Shown here in pieces: positions 7,873 to 16,518 of a stretch of DNA of 41,988 nucleotides. Position 1 is the first letter of the stretch; each line of letters begins with the position of its first letter. This stretch comes from CAZPAV01 sp964584755. Lineage in GTDB: Bacteria; Actinomycetota; Acidimicrobiia; Spongiisociales; UBA5794. The position numbers and the translations under genes are program-made. Location of the stretch: contig CAZPAV010000024.1 of the NCBI GenBank assembly GCA_964584755.1, forward strand, positions 1 through 41,988, written 5' to 3'. The notes under the pieces are model-generated. The model was not told the DNA's origin, ran no database searches, and saw only the letters and a list, made by a program, of their open reading frames with translations.

Positions 7873-8691
7873 ATGTCGGCGCTGCCCGCGTTTCCGAAGG
7901 ACTGGGAGCCCACGAGGGCGACCTTGCACGCCTACGCCCACGCCGTGGGCGCCATCCCCCGGGCCCACGCCGTGGCCCACCCCAAGTGGTGGCACATCTC
8001 GTTGAAGCCCCGGCCCGACGGCCTCGTCACCGATGCGATCCCGCTCCCCGACGGGGGAAGCGCGCTGCTCCGGATGGACCTCCGCCACCATGTGGTGGTC
8101 CTCGAGACGAGCGGCGGCACGCACCGGGAGTTCCCGCTCGACGCGGGGACGACGGCGACCGCGTTCGGCGACGCGCTCATCGCGGCCGTCGCCGAGCTGG
8201 GGCTCGAGGGGGAGTACGCCCGGGAGAAGTTCGAGAACGACGAGCCGCGGGTGTACGACCCCGCCGCGGCGCGGACGTTCTTCGACATCGTCACCCTCAC
8301 GACCACCGTCTTCACCCGTCACCGGCACGGGCTCTCGGGTCAGGTGGGGCCGATCCAGCTCTGGCCCCACGGCTTCGACCTCGCCTTCGAGTGGTTCGGC
8401 ACCCGTGTCGAGACGTACGAGGAGGACGGCGAGACGACCGAGTATCCCTCACAGATCAATCTCGGCCTGTACCCGGCGGGACGTCCCTACTTCTATTCCA
8501 ACCCGTGGCCCTTCGAGAAGGAGCACCTGGTGGGGAAGGAGCTCCCGGCGCCGGCGGCGTGGAACACCGACGGGTGGGAGGGATCGATCCTCCACTACGA
8601 CGACATCCAGGACGATCCGCAGGCCACCGAGCGGATCCTCGCCTACGCGCGGCGGGTCTTCGAGCTCGCCTCCCCGACGCTGACGGTCTGA
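7873..8691 (+). CDS. DUF5996 family protein
   Basis: A 272-residue protein that I place in DUF5996 from its opening, FPKDWEPTRATLHAYAHAVG, and the following HPKWWHISLKP, both characteristic of that family. It has many Trp, His and acidic residues in conserved-looking blocks (LWPHGFDLAFEWFGTR, SNPWPFEKEHL). There is no signal peptide and no transmembrane segment. No enzyme function is established for the family as far as I know. The ATG at 7873 is preceded by TGGAGG at a good distance. It is a single gene, divergent from the carbonic anhydrase and convergent with the carboxylase operon (three bases between stops). Confidence 0.75.
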   Translation: MSALPAFPKDWEPTRATLHAYAHAVGAIPRAHAVAHPKWWHISLKPRPDGLVTDAIPLPDGGSALLRMDLRHHVVVLETSGGTHREFPLDAGTTATAFGDALIAAVAELGLEGEYAREKFENDEPRVYDPAAARTFFDIVTLTTTVFTRHRHGLSGQVGPIQLWPHGFDLAFEWFGTRVETYEEDGETTEYPSQINLGLYPAGRPYFYSNPWPFEKEHLVGKELPAPAAWNTDGWEGSILHYDDIQDDPQATERILAYARRVFELASPTLTV

Positions 8692-8694
8692 GTC

Positions 8695-10647
8695 TCAGGG
8701 CTCGTCGTCGATGACGACGAGCACCGCGCCGGCCTCGACCCGGTCCCCGGGGGCGGCCTGGATCCGCACGACGCGTCCCGCCGCCGGCGCCGTCAGCGCG
8801 TGCTCCATCTTCATCGCCTCGAGGGTGAGGAGCGGATCGCCGGGGGCGACCGTCTCCCCGGCCTGCACGTGGACGGCGACGACCGTGCCCGGGAGGGGGG
8901 CGCGACAGGACCCGACGTCCTCCTCCTCGCCGGGTTCCGGGAAACGGGGAACGGTGGTGAAGCGGCTGCTCCCCTCGGGTCCGTCGACGAACACCTCGTC
9001 GCCGTGGCGGGCGACGTCGAAGCCACGGCGGATCCCCGCGACGAGCATCTCGACCCGGTCGAGGCCGGCCCGGAGGAGCTCGACGGGGAGGTCCTCGTCC
9101 TCGACGCGGAGGAGCTCGAGGCCGCGCCGATCGAAGCGGTACGCCACGGCGAGACGCTCCTCGTCGGTGGCGTAGACGCGCCGTTGTGGGGCGGTGGGGA
9201 GGTTCCGGAACCCGGAGCGGACCGCGGCGAGGACCGGTGCCGTCGCTCTGCGGGCCGCCTGGTCGGCGAGGGCCGCCACGCCGGCGTGCAGGAGGGTCCG
9301 ACCGCGGGGCGGAGCGGCGAGGCGCGCCGGGTCGCGCCGCTCGATGAAGCCGGTGTCGATGGGGCCGGCACGGAACTCCTCGTCCTCGAGGACGGCGACG
9401 AGGAGGTCCCGGTTCGTCGGAGGTCCGTGGAGGCGGGCACGCCGCAGGCTCGCAGCCAGCCGGCGGAGCGCCTCGGCGCGGTCCTTCCCGTGGGCGACGA
9501 TCTTGGCGAGGAGCGCGTCGTAGTGGGATCCGATCTCTCCGTGTCCGTCGAAGGTGGCGTCGACGCGGACACCGGGGGTGGTGGGGACCTCGAGCCGGTG
9601 GAAACGGCCGGCACGGGGGGCGAAGCCCGCCCGGGGATCCTCGGCGTAGAGGCGGGCCTCGATCGCGTGGCCTCGGGAGGGCGGCGGCGCGGCGGGGAGG
9701 GATCCGCCCGCCGCGACCTCGAGCTGGAGTCGGACGAGGTCGAGGCCGGTCACCGCCTCCGTGACCGGGTGCTCCACCTGGAGGCGGGCGTTCATCTCGA
9801 GGAAGGCGAACTCCCCGCCGGCGAGGAGGAACTCGACGGTGCCGGCGCCCACGTAGCCGACGGCCTCACCGAGACGCACCGCCGCCTCGCCGAGCGCCGC
9901 GGCGAGATCCGGTGCGAGGGCCGGGGCCGGCGACTCCTCCACGAGCTTCTGGTGCCGCCGCTGCAGCGAGCAGTCACGGGTTCCCAGGGCGAGCACCCGA
10001 CCGTGGGCGTCCCCGAAGATCTGGACCTCGACGTGCCGGGGCCGGAGGAGGAGTCGCTCCAGGTACAGCGTGCCGTCACCGAACGCCGCCTCCGCCTCCC
10101 GCGCTCCCGCCGCCAGGGCCTCGTCGAGATCGGCCGGGGAGTCGACCCGGCGCATCCCCCGGCCGCCGCCGCCGGCGGCCGCCTTGACGAGGAGCGGGTA
10201 GCCGAGGCGGCCGGCCGCGGCCGTGAGGTCCTCGCCGGGTCCTGTCCCGGGGACGACGGGGACACCGAGCTCGGCGGCGACCCGGCGGGCCGCCGGCTTG
10301 GAGCCGGCGGCCGCCATCGCCGCGGGGGGCGGCCCCACCCAGGTGAGGCCGGCGTCGAGGACCGCTCGGGCGAAATCCGGGTCCTCGGCGAGGAATCCGT
10401 AGCCGGGATGGACCGCGTCGGCTCCACAGCGACGGGCCGCGGCGACGAGTGCCTCGATGCGCAGGTAGGACTCCGCCGGGGAGGCTCCACCGAGGGGCAC
10501 GGCGAGGTCCGCCTCGGCGACGAAGGCCGCGTCGGTGTCGGGCTCGGCGTACACGGCGACGGTACGGAGCCCCATCTCCCGGCAGGTCCGGAAGATGCGT
10601 CGGGCGATCTCGCCCCGATTGGCGACGAGGACGGTGCGCATGGTCAC
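8695..10647 (-). CDS. Acyl-CoA carboxylase alpha subunit (biotin carboxylase plus biotin carrier)
   Basis: A 650-residue chain that carboxylates its own biotin using ATP and bicarbonate, then hands the carboxyl group to the beta subunit. The biotin carboxylase opens with VLVANRGEIARRIFRTCREM. Next come the ATP-grasp region with the glycine-rich GGGGRGMR loop, then EMNARLQVEHPVTE. The BCCP domain at the C-terminus has EAMKMEH with biotinylated K613. The acyl substrate (acetyl, propionyl, methylcrotonyl or geranyl-type) cannot be fixed from this chain. The GTG at 10647 overlaps the beta-subunit stop (GTGA), while an ATG two codons later (10641) is equally plausible. It is the third gene of the TetR-beta-alpha operon. 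Confidence 0.93.
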   Translation of the reverse strand: MTMRTVLVANRGEIARRIFRTCREMGLRTVAVYAEPDTDAAFVAEADLAVPLGGASPAESYLRIEALVAAARRCGADAVHPGYGFLAEDPDFARAVLDAGLTWVGPPPAAMAAAGSKPAARRVAAELGVPVVPGTGPGEDLTAAAGRLGYPLLVKAAAGGGGRGMRRVDSPADLDEALAAGAREAEAAFGDGTLYLERLLLRPRHVEVQIFGDAHGRVLALGTRDCSLQRRHQKLVEESPAPALAPDLAAALGEAAVRLGEAVGYVGAGTVEFLLAGGEFAFLEMNARLQVEHPVTEAVTGLDLVRLQLEVAAGGSLPAAPPPSRGHAIEARLYAEDPRAGFAPRAGRFHRLEVPTTPGVRVDATFDGHGEIGSHYDALLAKIVAHGKDRAEALRRLAASLRRARLHGPPTNRDLLVAVLEDEEFRAGPIDTGFIERRDPARLAAPPRGRTLLHAGVAALADQAARRATAPVLAAVRSGFRNLPTAPQRRVYATDEERLAVAYRFDRRGLELLRVEDEDLPVELLRAGLDRVEMLVAGIRRGFDVARHGDEVFVDGPEGSSRFTTVPRFPEPGEEEDVGSCRAPLPGTVVAVHVQAGETVAPGDPLLTLEAMKMEHALTAPAAGRVVRIQAAPGDRVEAGAVLVVIDDEP

Positions 10648-12242
10648 ATCCGGAAGACCCCGAACCGGTCGGCGCCCCGTACCTCGTTCGAGTGGGCCGC
10701 CGAGAGGGCGATGCCGAGGACGTCACGGGTGTCGCGGGGGTCGATGATCCCGTCGTCGAAGAGCCGCGCACTCATGTAGAACGCCTCCTCCTCGCGGTGG
10801 ATCTGCTCCTCGATGAGCCGGGTGCGGGTGGCGTCGGCCTCCTCGTCGAAGGGCTTCCCGGAGCGCTCCGCGGCCGCCCGGGCGACGATGGACAGCGTGC
10901 CGGCGAGCTGCTCGGCGCCCATGACCGCCGTCTTGGCGTTCGGCCAGACGAAGAGGAAGCGGGGGTCGTAGGCGCGACCGCACATGCCGTAGTTGCCCGC
11001 GCCGTAGGACCCGCCCACCTGGAGGGTGAGGTGGGGGACGGTGGAGTTCGCCACCGCGTTGATCATGAGGGAGCCGTGCTTGATCATGCCGCCCTGCTCG
11101 TAGCGCCGGCCGACCATGTAGCCGGTCACGTTCTGCACGAAGAGGAGCGGGACGCCGCCGCGGTTGGCGAGCTGGATGAACTGTGCCGCCTTCTGTGACT
11201 CCTCGGAGAAGAGGATCCCTCGGTCGTTGGCGAGGATCCCCACCGGGTAGCCGTGCAGGTGCGCCCATCCGGTCACGAGGTTGGTGCCGTACCGCGCCTT
11301 GAACTCGTCGAGCTCCGAGTCGTCGAGGATGCGGGCGAGGATCTCGCGGATGGGAAACGGCACCTTGAGGTCGGCCGATACGATCCCGAGCAGGTCCTCG
11401 GGATCGTACCGGGGCGGCGCCGGGGCTCGGTCGGGTCCGGGACCCAGCTTCCGCCAGTGGAGGTCGGCCACGATGCGTCGGCCGATGGCGATCGCCTCCA
11501 GCTCGTCGGCGGCGAGGTGGTCGGCGAGTCCCGAGACCTCGGCGTGCATGCGGGCTCCCCCCAGCTCCTCGTCGGTGGCCTCCTCGCCGGTGGCCACCTT
11601 CACGAGTGGCGGCCCGGCGAGGAACACCTTGGAGCGTCCCTCGATCATGACGACGTGGTCGGACATCCCGGGGAGGTAGGCGCCGCCGGCGGTCGAGTTC
11701 CCGAAGACGAGGGAGATCGTGGGGATCCCCTTGGCGGAGAGGCGGGTGAGGTTGCGGAACGAGGCACCACCGGGGACGAAGATCTCGGCCTGGTTGGGCA
11801 GGTCGGCGCCGCCCGACTCGACGAGGTACACGAGCGGGAGGCGGTTGCGGTCGGCGATCTCGTAGGCCCGCAGACCCTTCCGCAGGCCGATCGCGTTGAT
11901 CGCACCACCCTTGGCGGTGGGGTCGGAGGCGACGATCACGCACTCGACGCCGGAGACGACGCCGATACCGACGACGACGGAGGCGCCCGTCACCCATCCC
12001 GTGCCGGCGGCGGCCACGGTGGAGAGCTCGAGGAAGGGCGCATCGGGGTCGAGGAGGAGCTCGATGCGCTCCCGCGCCAGGAGCTTGCCCCGGTCGTGGT
12101 GGCGGCGCACGTAACGCTCGCCGCCTCCCAGGGCCGCCTCCGCCTGGAGCTCCTCGAGCCGGGAGATCCGCTCGAGCATGGCGGCCCGGTTGCGCCGGAA
12201 CGTCTCCGAGGCGGGATCGACGGCGGTGCGCAGGACGCTCAC
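10644..12242 (-). CDS. Acyl-CoA carboxylase beta subunit (carboxyltransferase)
   Basis: A 532-residue carboxyltransferase with the two crotonase-like halves of the family. The N-half has RERIELLLDP and the acyl-CoA site near ESGGADLPNQAEIFV and NSTAGGAYLPGM. The C-half has ILANDRGILFSEESQKAAQF, FVQNVTGYMVGRRYE and GSYGAGNYGMCGRAYDP. The last two motifs resemble methylcrotonyl- and geranyl-CoA carboxylase beta chains more than acetyl- or propionyl-CoA ones; I base this on recollection. Its ATG overlaps the TetR stop (ATGA) and its stop overlaps the alpha start, so all three genes are coupled. A branched-chain (leucine-type) or isoprenoid acyl-CoA substrate is my preferred inference. Confidence 0.92.
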   Translation of the reverse strand: MSVLRTAVDPASETFRRNRAAMLERISRLEELQAEAALGGGERYVRRHHDRGKLLARERIELLLDPDAPFLELSTVAAAGTGWVTGASVVVGIGVVSGVECVIVASDPTAKGGAINAIGLRKGLRAYEIADRNRLPLVYLVESGGADLPNQAEIFVPGGASFRNLTRLSAKGIPTISLVFGNSTAGGAYLPGMSDHVVMIEGRSKVFLAGPPLVKVATGEEATDEELGGARMHAEVSGLADHLAADELEAIAIGRRIVADLHWRKLGPGPDRAPAPPRYDPEDLLGIVSADLKVPFPIREILARILDDSELDEFKARYGTNLVTGWAHLHGYPVGILANDRGILFSEESQKAAQFIQLANRGGVPLLFVQNVTGYMVGRRYEQGGMIKHGSLMINAVANSTVPHLTLQVGGSYGAGNYGMCGRAYDPRFLFVWPNAKTAVMGAEQLAGTLSIVARAAAERSGKPFDEEADATRTRLIEEQIHREEEAFYMSARLFDDGIIDPRDTRDVLGIALSAAHSNEVRGADRFGVFRM

Positions 12243-12889
12243 GTCCGTTCCTCCACCAGGCGCTCCAGACGCTCGATCCGTGCCTCGAGGGGGTGGGGAG
12301 CGGTGAGCCCGTCGAGGAGCAGGGAGGTGAGGGCGGTCGCCGTGGCGTCGACGTCGAGGGTCTCGAGGCCTCGAGAGGCCTTCCAGGCGGCGTGCTCGAC
12401 GGCGCCGTACAGCGCGTCCCGGACGAGACCCGGAGCGAGGTCGCGGCGCAGCTCGCCGCGACGCTGGCCCTCCTTGACGGCCTCGACCGCCAGAGCCGTG
12501 TAGCGGCGGTTGAGGTCGGCGAGACCGGAACGGTGGTAGCCGTCGAGGCGACGGCCCTCCGCGACGACGAGACGGCAGAGGTCGGGACGCTCAGCGAAGG
12601 CGCGAAGCTGCTGGGTCACGAGGAATCGGATGCGCTCCCGGGTGTCGACGATGCGGGAGGCGACGCGAGCCGTCTCGGCGATGAGCGGTTCGTAGAAGGC
12701 GCGGATCACCGCCTCGAGCAGCTCCCGCTTGGAGGCGTAGTGCTTGTAGATGGTGCCCTCGGCCACTCCGGCCCGGGCGGAGATGGCGGCGATGGAGGCC
12801 GCGTCGTAGCCGCGCGCCGTGAAGACCTCCCGAGCGGCCGCGAGGATGCGGGAGGCCGAGTCGGTGAGCGTCGTTCGCTCGGACAGCAT
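12239..12889 (-). CDS. TetR family transcriptional regulator
   Basis: A 216-residue regulator with the TetR N-terminal helix-turn-helix at about residues 10-57, recognition part AGVAEGTIYKHYASKRELL. The helical C-terminal domain is diverse and presumably binds an acyl-CoA or similar ligand. The ATG at 12889 lies nine bases after a TACGAT -10 box, so the transcript is probably leaderless. It leads the acyl-CoA carboxylase operon (ATGA overlap with the beta subunit) and is divergent from a TIGR03084 gene whose -10 box overlaps its own. Autoregulation and joint control of both sides are therefore likely, though I see no clean palindromic operator. Confidence 0.9.
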   Translation of the reverse strand: MLSERTTLTDSASRILAAAREVFTARGYDAASIAAISARAGVAEGTIYKHYASKRELLEAVIRAFYEPLIAETARVASRIVDTRERIRFLVTQQLRAFAERPDLCRLVVAEGRRLDGYHRSGLADLNRRYTALAVEAVKEGQRRGELRRDLAPGLVRDALYGAVEHAAWKASRGLETLDVDATATALTSLLLDGLTAPHPLEARIERLERLVEERT

Positions 12890-12898
12890 GACCGGACC

Positions 12899-12908
12899 AT
12901 CGTAAGAT
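12899..12908. promoter_or_regulatory. Overlapping divergent -10 boxes (TetR operon and TIGR03084 gene)
   Basis: Ten bases, atcgtaagat, read TACGAT on the minus strand (12904-12899) for the TetR operon and TAAGAT on the plus strand (12903-12908) for the divergent gene. The two boxes share two bases, so RNA polymerase should not occupy both at once. One bound TetR dimer could control both directions. Confidence 0.5.
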
Positions 12909-12942
12909 CGGAACGGCGTTGTGGGCAAGGAGGAGGTACCCG

Positions 12943-13731
12943 GTGAGCGGTACTCACCCGATGCGGGATCTGTTGGAGGACCTCGCCGCGGAGCAGGAGG
13001 AGCTGGACGGCGTCGTCGCCACGCTCCAGATCGGCGACTGGGAGCGTCCGACCCCTGCCGCAGGATGGACGATCCGCGACCAGATCGCGCACCTCGCCTT
13101 CTTCGACGAGGCCGGCGCGCTCGCCGCCACCGACGGCGAGGCGTTCTCCGCCGAGGTGGCGCGGGCAAGCGCCGATCTCGACGCGTACCTGGCGTCCCAC
13201 CTCGAGCAGGCGCGCCGCCGGACGCCCGCGGCGCTCCTCGACCGGTGGCGGGCGGCGCGCCGGCACCTCCTCGCCGCGCTCCGGGCCGTACCACCGGGGG
13301 CGCGGCTGCCCTGGTACGGCCCGGACATGTCGCCGGCGTCGTTCGCCACGGCACGGCTGATGGAGACGTGGGCTCACGGACAGGACGTCGTCGACGCCCT
13401 CGGGATCGTCCGGGTGCCGACCGCGCGCCTCCGCCACGTCGCCCACCTCGGGGTGGCGACCTTCGCCTGGTCGTTCCGTGTCCGGGGACTCCCCGTCCCC
13501 GAGCACCGGCCCAGGGTCGTCCTCGCCGCCCCCGACGGCGGTGAGTGGTCGTGGGAGGGTGACGCCGGCGAGGTGCGCGGCTCCGCCGAGGGCTTCTGCC
13601 TCGTGGTCACGCAGCGCCGCCACCCCGCCGACACCGACCTCGTGGCCGCGGGGGACGTGGCCTGCCGCTGGCTCGAGGTGGCGCAGGCCTTCGCCGGACC
13701 GCCCGGACCCGGCCGCCACCCTCGGGGGTGA
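12943..13731 (+). CDS. TIGR03084-type DinB/maleylpyruvate isomerase-fold protein
   Basis: A 262-residue protein of the DinB-like four-helix metal-binding fold. The family signature includes GWTIRDQIAHLAFFDE near residue 40, PWYGPDMSPASFATARLMET in the middle, and the metal His in ETWAHGQDVVDALG. The C-terminal part (about 170-262) is the beta-rich domain of the TIGR03084 group. Related enzymes use a thiol such as mycothiol or act as isomerases; the reaction here is unknown. The start is GTG at 12943 because AAGGAGGAGG (12927-12936) sits six bases before it. It is divergent from the TetR gene and probably under its control. Confidence 0.85.
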   Translation: MSGTHPMRDLLEDLAAEQEELDGVVATLQIGDWERPTPAAGWTIRDQIAHLAFFDEAGALAATDGEAFSAEVARASADLDAYLASHLEQARRRTPAALLDRWRAARRHLLAALRAVPPGARLPWYGPDMSPASFATARLMETWAHGQDVVDALGIVRVPTARLRHVAHLGVATFAWSFRVRGLPVPEHRPRVVLAAPDGGEWSWEGDAGEVRGSAEGFCLVVTQRRHPADTDLVAAGDVACRWLEVAQAFAGPPGPGRHPRG

Positions 13732-13747
13732 GACCACCCGGTGCGGG

Positions 13748-13753
13748 TACGCT
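13748..13753 (+). promoter_or_regulatory. -10 box for PEP carboxylase (leaderless)
   Basis: TACGCT is followed after nine bases by the ATG at 13763 with no Shine-Dalgarno in between, the arrangement of a leaderless transcript. Confidence 0.55.
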
Positions 13754-13762
13754 GACCCCCGT

Positions 13763-16492
13763 ATGAACGTGGACGCCGGCGCCATCGACGAGGCGCTCCG
13801 GGCCGACATCCGGCGCCTCGGGGCGCAGCTCGGAGACACGCTCGTGCGCCAGCACGGCGCCGAGCTCCTCGCGCTCGTCGAGCGGGTGCGGGCGCTCACC
13901 AAGCGTGAGCGCACCGGAGACCCGACCGCCCACGCCGAGGTGGCGCGTCTCCTCGAGACGCTCGACCTCGAGACGGTGATCCGGCTGGTGCGGGCCTTCA
14001 CCGCGTACTTCTATCTGGCGAACACGGCCGAGCAGGTCCACCGCGTCGGTGATCTCCCCGGCGGGGGCGGCGACGATCGCTCGCTCCCGGCGACCGTGGA
14101 GCGGATCCGCGCCGCCGGCCTCGACGCCGCCCTGGTCCGGAGGGTCCTGGACCGGCTGGAGCTCCGGCCGGTGTTCACCGCCCATCCCACCGAGGCGGCC
14201 CGTCGGACCATCCTCACCAAGCTCCGCGAGGTCGCAGACCTCCTCGACGCCCGTCTCGACCCTCGCGCGGGCAGACGGGAGCGGGAGCGTCGTGACCGGC
14301 GGATCGCCGAGCTCATCGACGAGATCTGGGAGACCGACGAGCTGCGCATCGCCCGACCGACGCCGCTCGACGAGGCCCGCTCGATGATCTTCTACCTGGA
14401 TCGGCTCTTCGCCGACGTCATGGCGGTGCTCGGGGAGGAGATCGATCGGGAGCTCGTCCGGCTCGCCCCGACCGATCGCGAGCGGATCGCGCTCCGGTTC
14501 GGGACCTGGGTGGGCGGCGACCGGGACGGGAACCCGGCCGTGACTCCCGACGTGACCCGCGCCGTCCTGCGGGTGCAGCACGAGCACGGGCTTCGCAACC
14601 TCATCGGGGCGGTGGAGGCCCTCGCCGACGAGCTCTCGATGTCCGACCGCATCTGGTCGGTCTCCACCGAGCTCGCCACGTCTCTGGAGGCGGACCGGGA
14701 GCTCCTTCCCGAGACCTGGCAGCGGTTCCGCCGTCTCAACGCCGCGGAGCCGTACCGGCTCAAGTGCGCGTACGTCCACCAGCGGCTCCGCAACACCCTC
14801 GCCCGGATCCTCGAGGACGCGCGCCACGTTCCCGGGATCGACTACGCCGGGCCGTGGGAGCTCGTCGAGGAGCTCCGGCTCATGCAGCGCTCCCTGATGC
14901 AGAACGCCGGGGAGCTCATCGCCGGGGGTGCCGTCGCCCGACTCGTGCGGGAGGTCGAGACGTTCGGTTTCCATCTGGCGACGATGGACGTCCGGGAGCA
15001 CACCGACCGGCATCACGAGGTCCTCGAGCGTCTCTACCACCGGATCGGGGTCGAGTACCGTGGTCTCGGGCCGGAGGCCCGCGTCACCCTCCTCTCCCGG
15101 GAGCTCGAGGGGGCCAGGCCCATCGCCCCCACCCGGATCGCCGAGGAGCGTCTCGGGAGCACCTTCGAGACCTTCGTGGCCATCCGGGAGGCGCTCGATC
15201 GGTACGGTCCGCGGGTCATCGAGTCGTACATCGTCTCCATGACCCGCGGCGTCGACGACGTGCTGGCCGCGGTCGTCCTGGCGCGGGAGGCGGGGCTCGT
15301 CGACCTGCCGGAAGGGGTCGCCCGTATCGGGTTCGTGCCTCTTCTCGAGACCATCGCCGAACTGCGGCGTGCCGGCGCCATCCTCGACGAGCTCCTCTCC
15401 GTGCCCGGGTACCGGCGTGTCGTCGCCTTGAGGGGAGACCTCCAGGAGGTGATGCTCGGCTACTCCGATTCGAACAAGGAGGGCGGCATCACCACGAGCC
15501 AGTGGGAGATCTACAAGGCGCAGCGCGACCTGCGCGACGCGGCGCGCCGTCACGGGGTGACGCTCCGGCTCTTCCACGGCCGCGGCGGGACGATCGGACG
15601 GGGAGGCGGCCCCACGCACGAGGCCATCCTCGCCCAGCCGTTCGGCACGATCGACGGGTGCCTGAAGGTGACCGAGCAGGGGGAGGTCGTCTCCGACAAG
15701 TACGGGCTTCCCGCCCTCGCCGCCCGCAACCTCGAGCTCGCCCTCGCCTCGGCCCTGGAGGCTTCGCTGCTCCACCGCAGGCCCCGACAGTCGCGGGAGG
15801 TCCTCGCCCGGTGGGACGAGGCGATGGAGGCCTTCTCCGCCGGGGCGTACCGTGCCTACCGGAGCCTCGTCGAGGGTCCGGACCTCGTTCCGTACTTCCT
15901 CGCCTCGACCCCGGTGGAGGAGCTGGCGGCGATGAACATCGGCTCGCGTCCCTCGCGCCGCCCCGGCGGTGGTGGTGGCCTCGACGACCTCCGGGCCATC
16001 CCCTGGGTGTTCGGGTGGACCCAGTCGCGTCAGATCGTCCCCGGGTGGTTCGGGGTGGGATCGGGGCTCGAGGCCGCCGTGGCGGCCGGGTACGGGGACG
16101 TGCTGGCGGAGATGTGGGACCACTGGTCGTACCTGCGAACCTTCGTGGGGAACGTCGAGATGACACTGGTGAAGACCGACCTCGGCATCGCCCGCCGGTA
16201 TGTGGAGGCGCTCGTTCCCGCGGCGCGGCGGGGACCCTTCGCCCGGATCGCCGCCGAGCACGAGCGCACCCTCGAGGCGCTCCACCGCCTCACGGGCCGG
16301 CGCCCGCTCGAGGCGAACCCGGTCCTGCGGCGCACCCTGGCGGTACGGGACGCCTACCTCGACCCGATCAACCACCTCCAGGTCTCCCTCCTCGCCCGGG
16401 TCCGGAGCGGGTCGGAGCGGTCCCCGCAGCTCGAACGGGCCCTGCTGCTGACGATCAACGGGATCGCCACCGGCATGCGCAACACGGGTTGA
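13763..16492 (+). CDS. ppc: Phosphoenolpyruvate carboxylase
   Basis: A 909-residue cytosolic enzyme that forms oxaloacetate from PEP and bicarbonate, refilling the TCA cycle. Full length for the bacterial-type family. Visible catalytic motifs are FTAHPTEAARRT with catalytic H141, WVGGDRDGNPAVTP, GYSDSNKEGGITTSQ (from about 566), FHGRGGTIGRGGGPTHEA (from 604) and RQIVPGWFGVGSGLEAA. The C-terminus ends GMRNTG, the conserved terminal NTG of the family. The ATG at 13763 follows the -10 box TACGCT by nine bases. It is a monocistronic gene or leads the next oxidoreductase. Bacterial PEPC is usually feedback-inhibited by aspartate and malate; I have not checked the effector-site residues. Confidence 0.97.
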   Translation: MNVDAGAIDEALRADIRRLGAQLGDTLVRQHGAELLALVERVRALTKRERTGDPTAHAEVARLLETLDLETVIRLVRAFTAYFYLANTAEQVHRVGDLPGGGGDDRSLPATVERIRAAGLDAALVRRVLDRLELRPVFTAHPTEAARRTILTKLREVADLLDARLDPRAGRRERERRDRRIAELIDEIWETDELRIARPTPLDEARSMIFYLDRLFADVMAVLGEEIDRELVRLAPTDRERIALRFGTWVGGDRDGNPAVTPDVTRAVLRVQHEHGLRNLIGAVEALADELSMSDRIWSVSTELATSLEADRELLPETWQRFRRLNAAEPYRLKCAYVHQRLRNTLARILEDARHVPGIDYAGPWELVEELRLMQRSLMQNAGELIAGGAVARLVREVETFGFHLATMDVREHTDRHHEVLERLYHRIGVEYRGLGPEARVTLLSRELEGARPIAPTRIAEERLGSTFETFVAIREALDRYGPRVIESYIVSMTRGVDDVLAAVVLAREAGLVDLPEGVARIGFVPLLETIAELRRAGAILDELLSVPGYRRVVALRGDLQEVMLGYSDSNKEGGITTSQWEIYKAQRDLRDAARRHGVTLRLFHGRGGTIGRGGGPTHEAILAQPFGTIDGCLKVTEQGEVVSDKYGLPALAARNLELALASALEASLLHRRPRQSREVLARWDEAMEAFSAGAYRAYRSLVEGPDLVPYFLASTPVEELAAMNIGSRPSRRPGGGGGLDDLRAIPWVFGWTQSRQIVPGWFGVGSGLEAAVAAGYGDVLAEMWDHWSYLRTFVGNVEMTLVKTDLGIARRYVEALVPAARRGPFARIAAEHERTLEALHRLTGRRPLEANPVLRRTLAVRDAYLDPINHLQVSLLARVRSGSERSPQLERALLLTINGIATGMRNTG

Positions 16493-16504
16493 GGCCGGGG
16501 CGGG

Positions 16505-16510
16505 TAACGT
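16505..16510 (+). promoter_or_regulatory. -10 box for the FAD oxidoreductase (leaderless)
   Basis: TAACGT lies eight bases before the ATG at 16519 with no Shine-Dalgarno, just after the PEP carboxylase stop. Confidence 0.5.
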
Positions 16511-16518
16511 CCTCCGTC

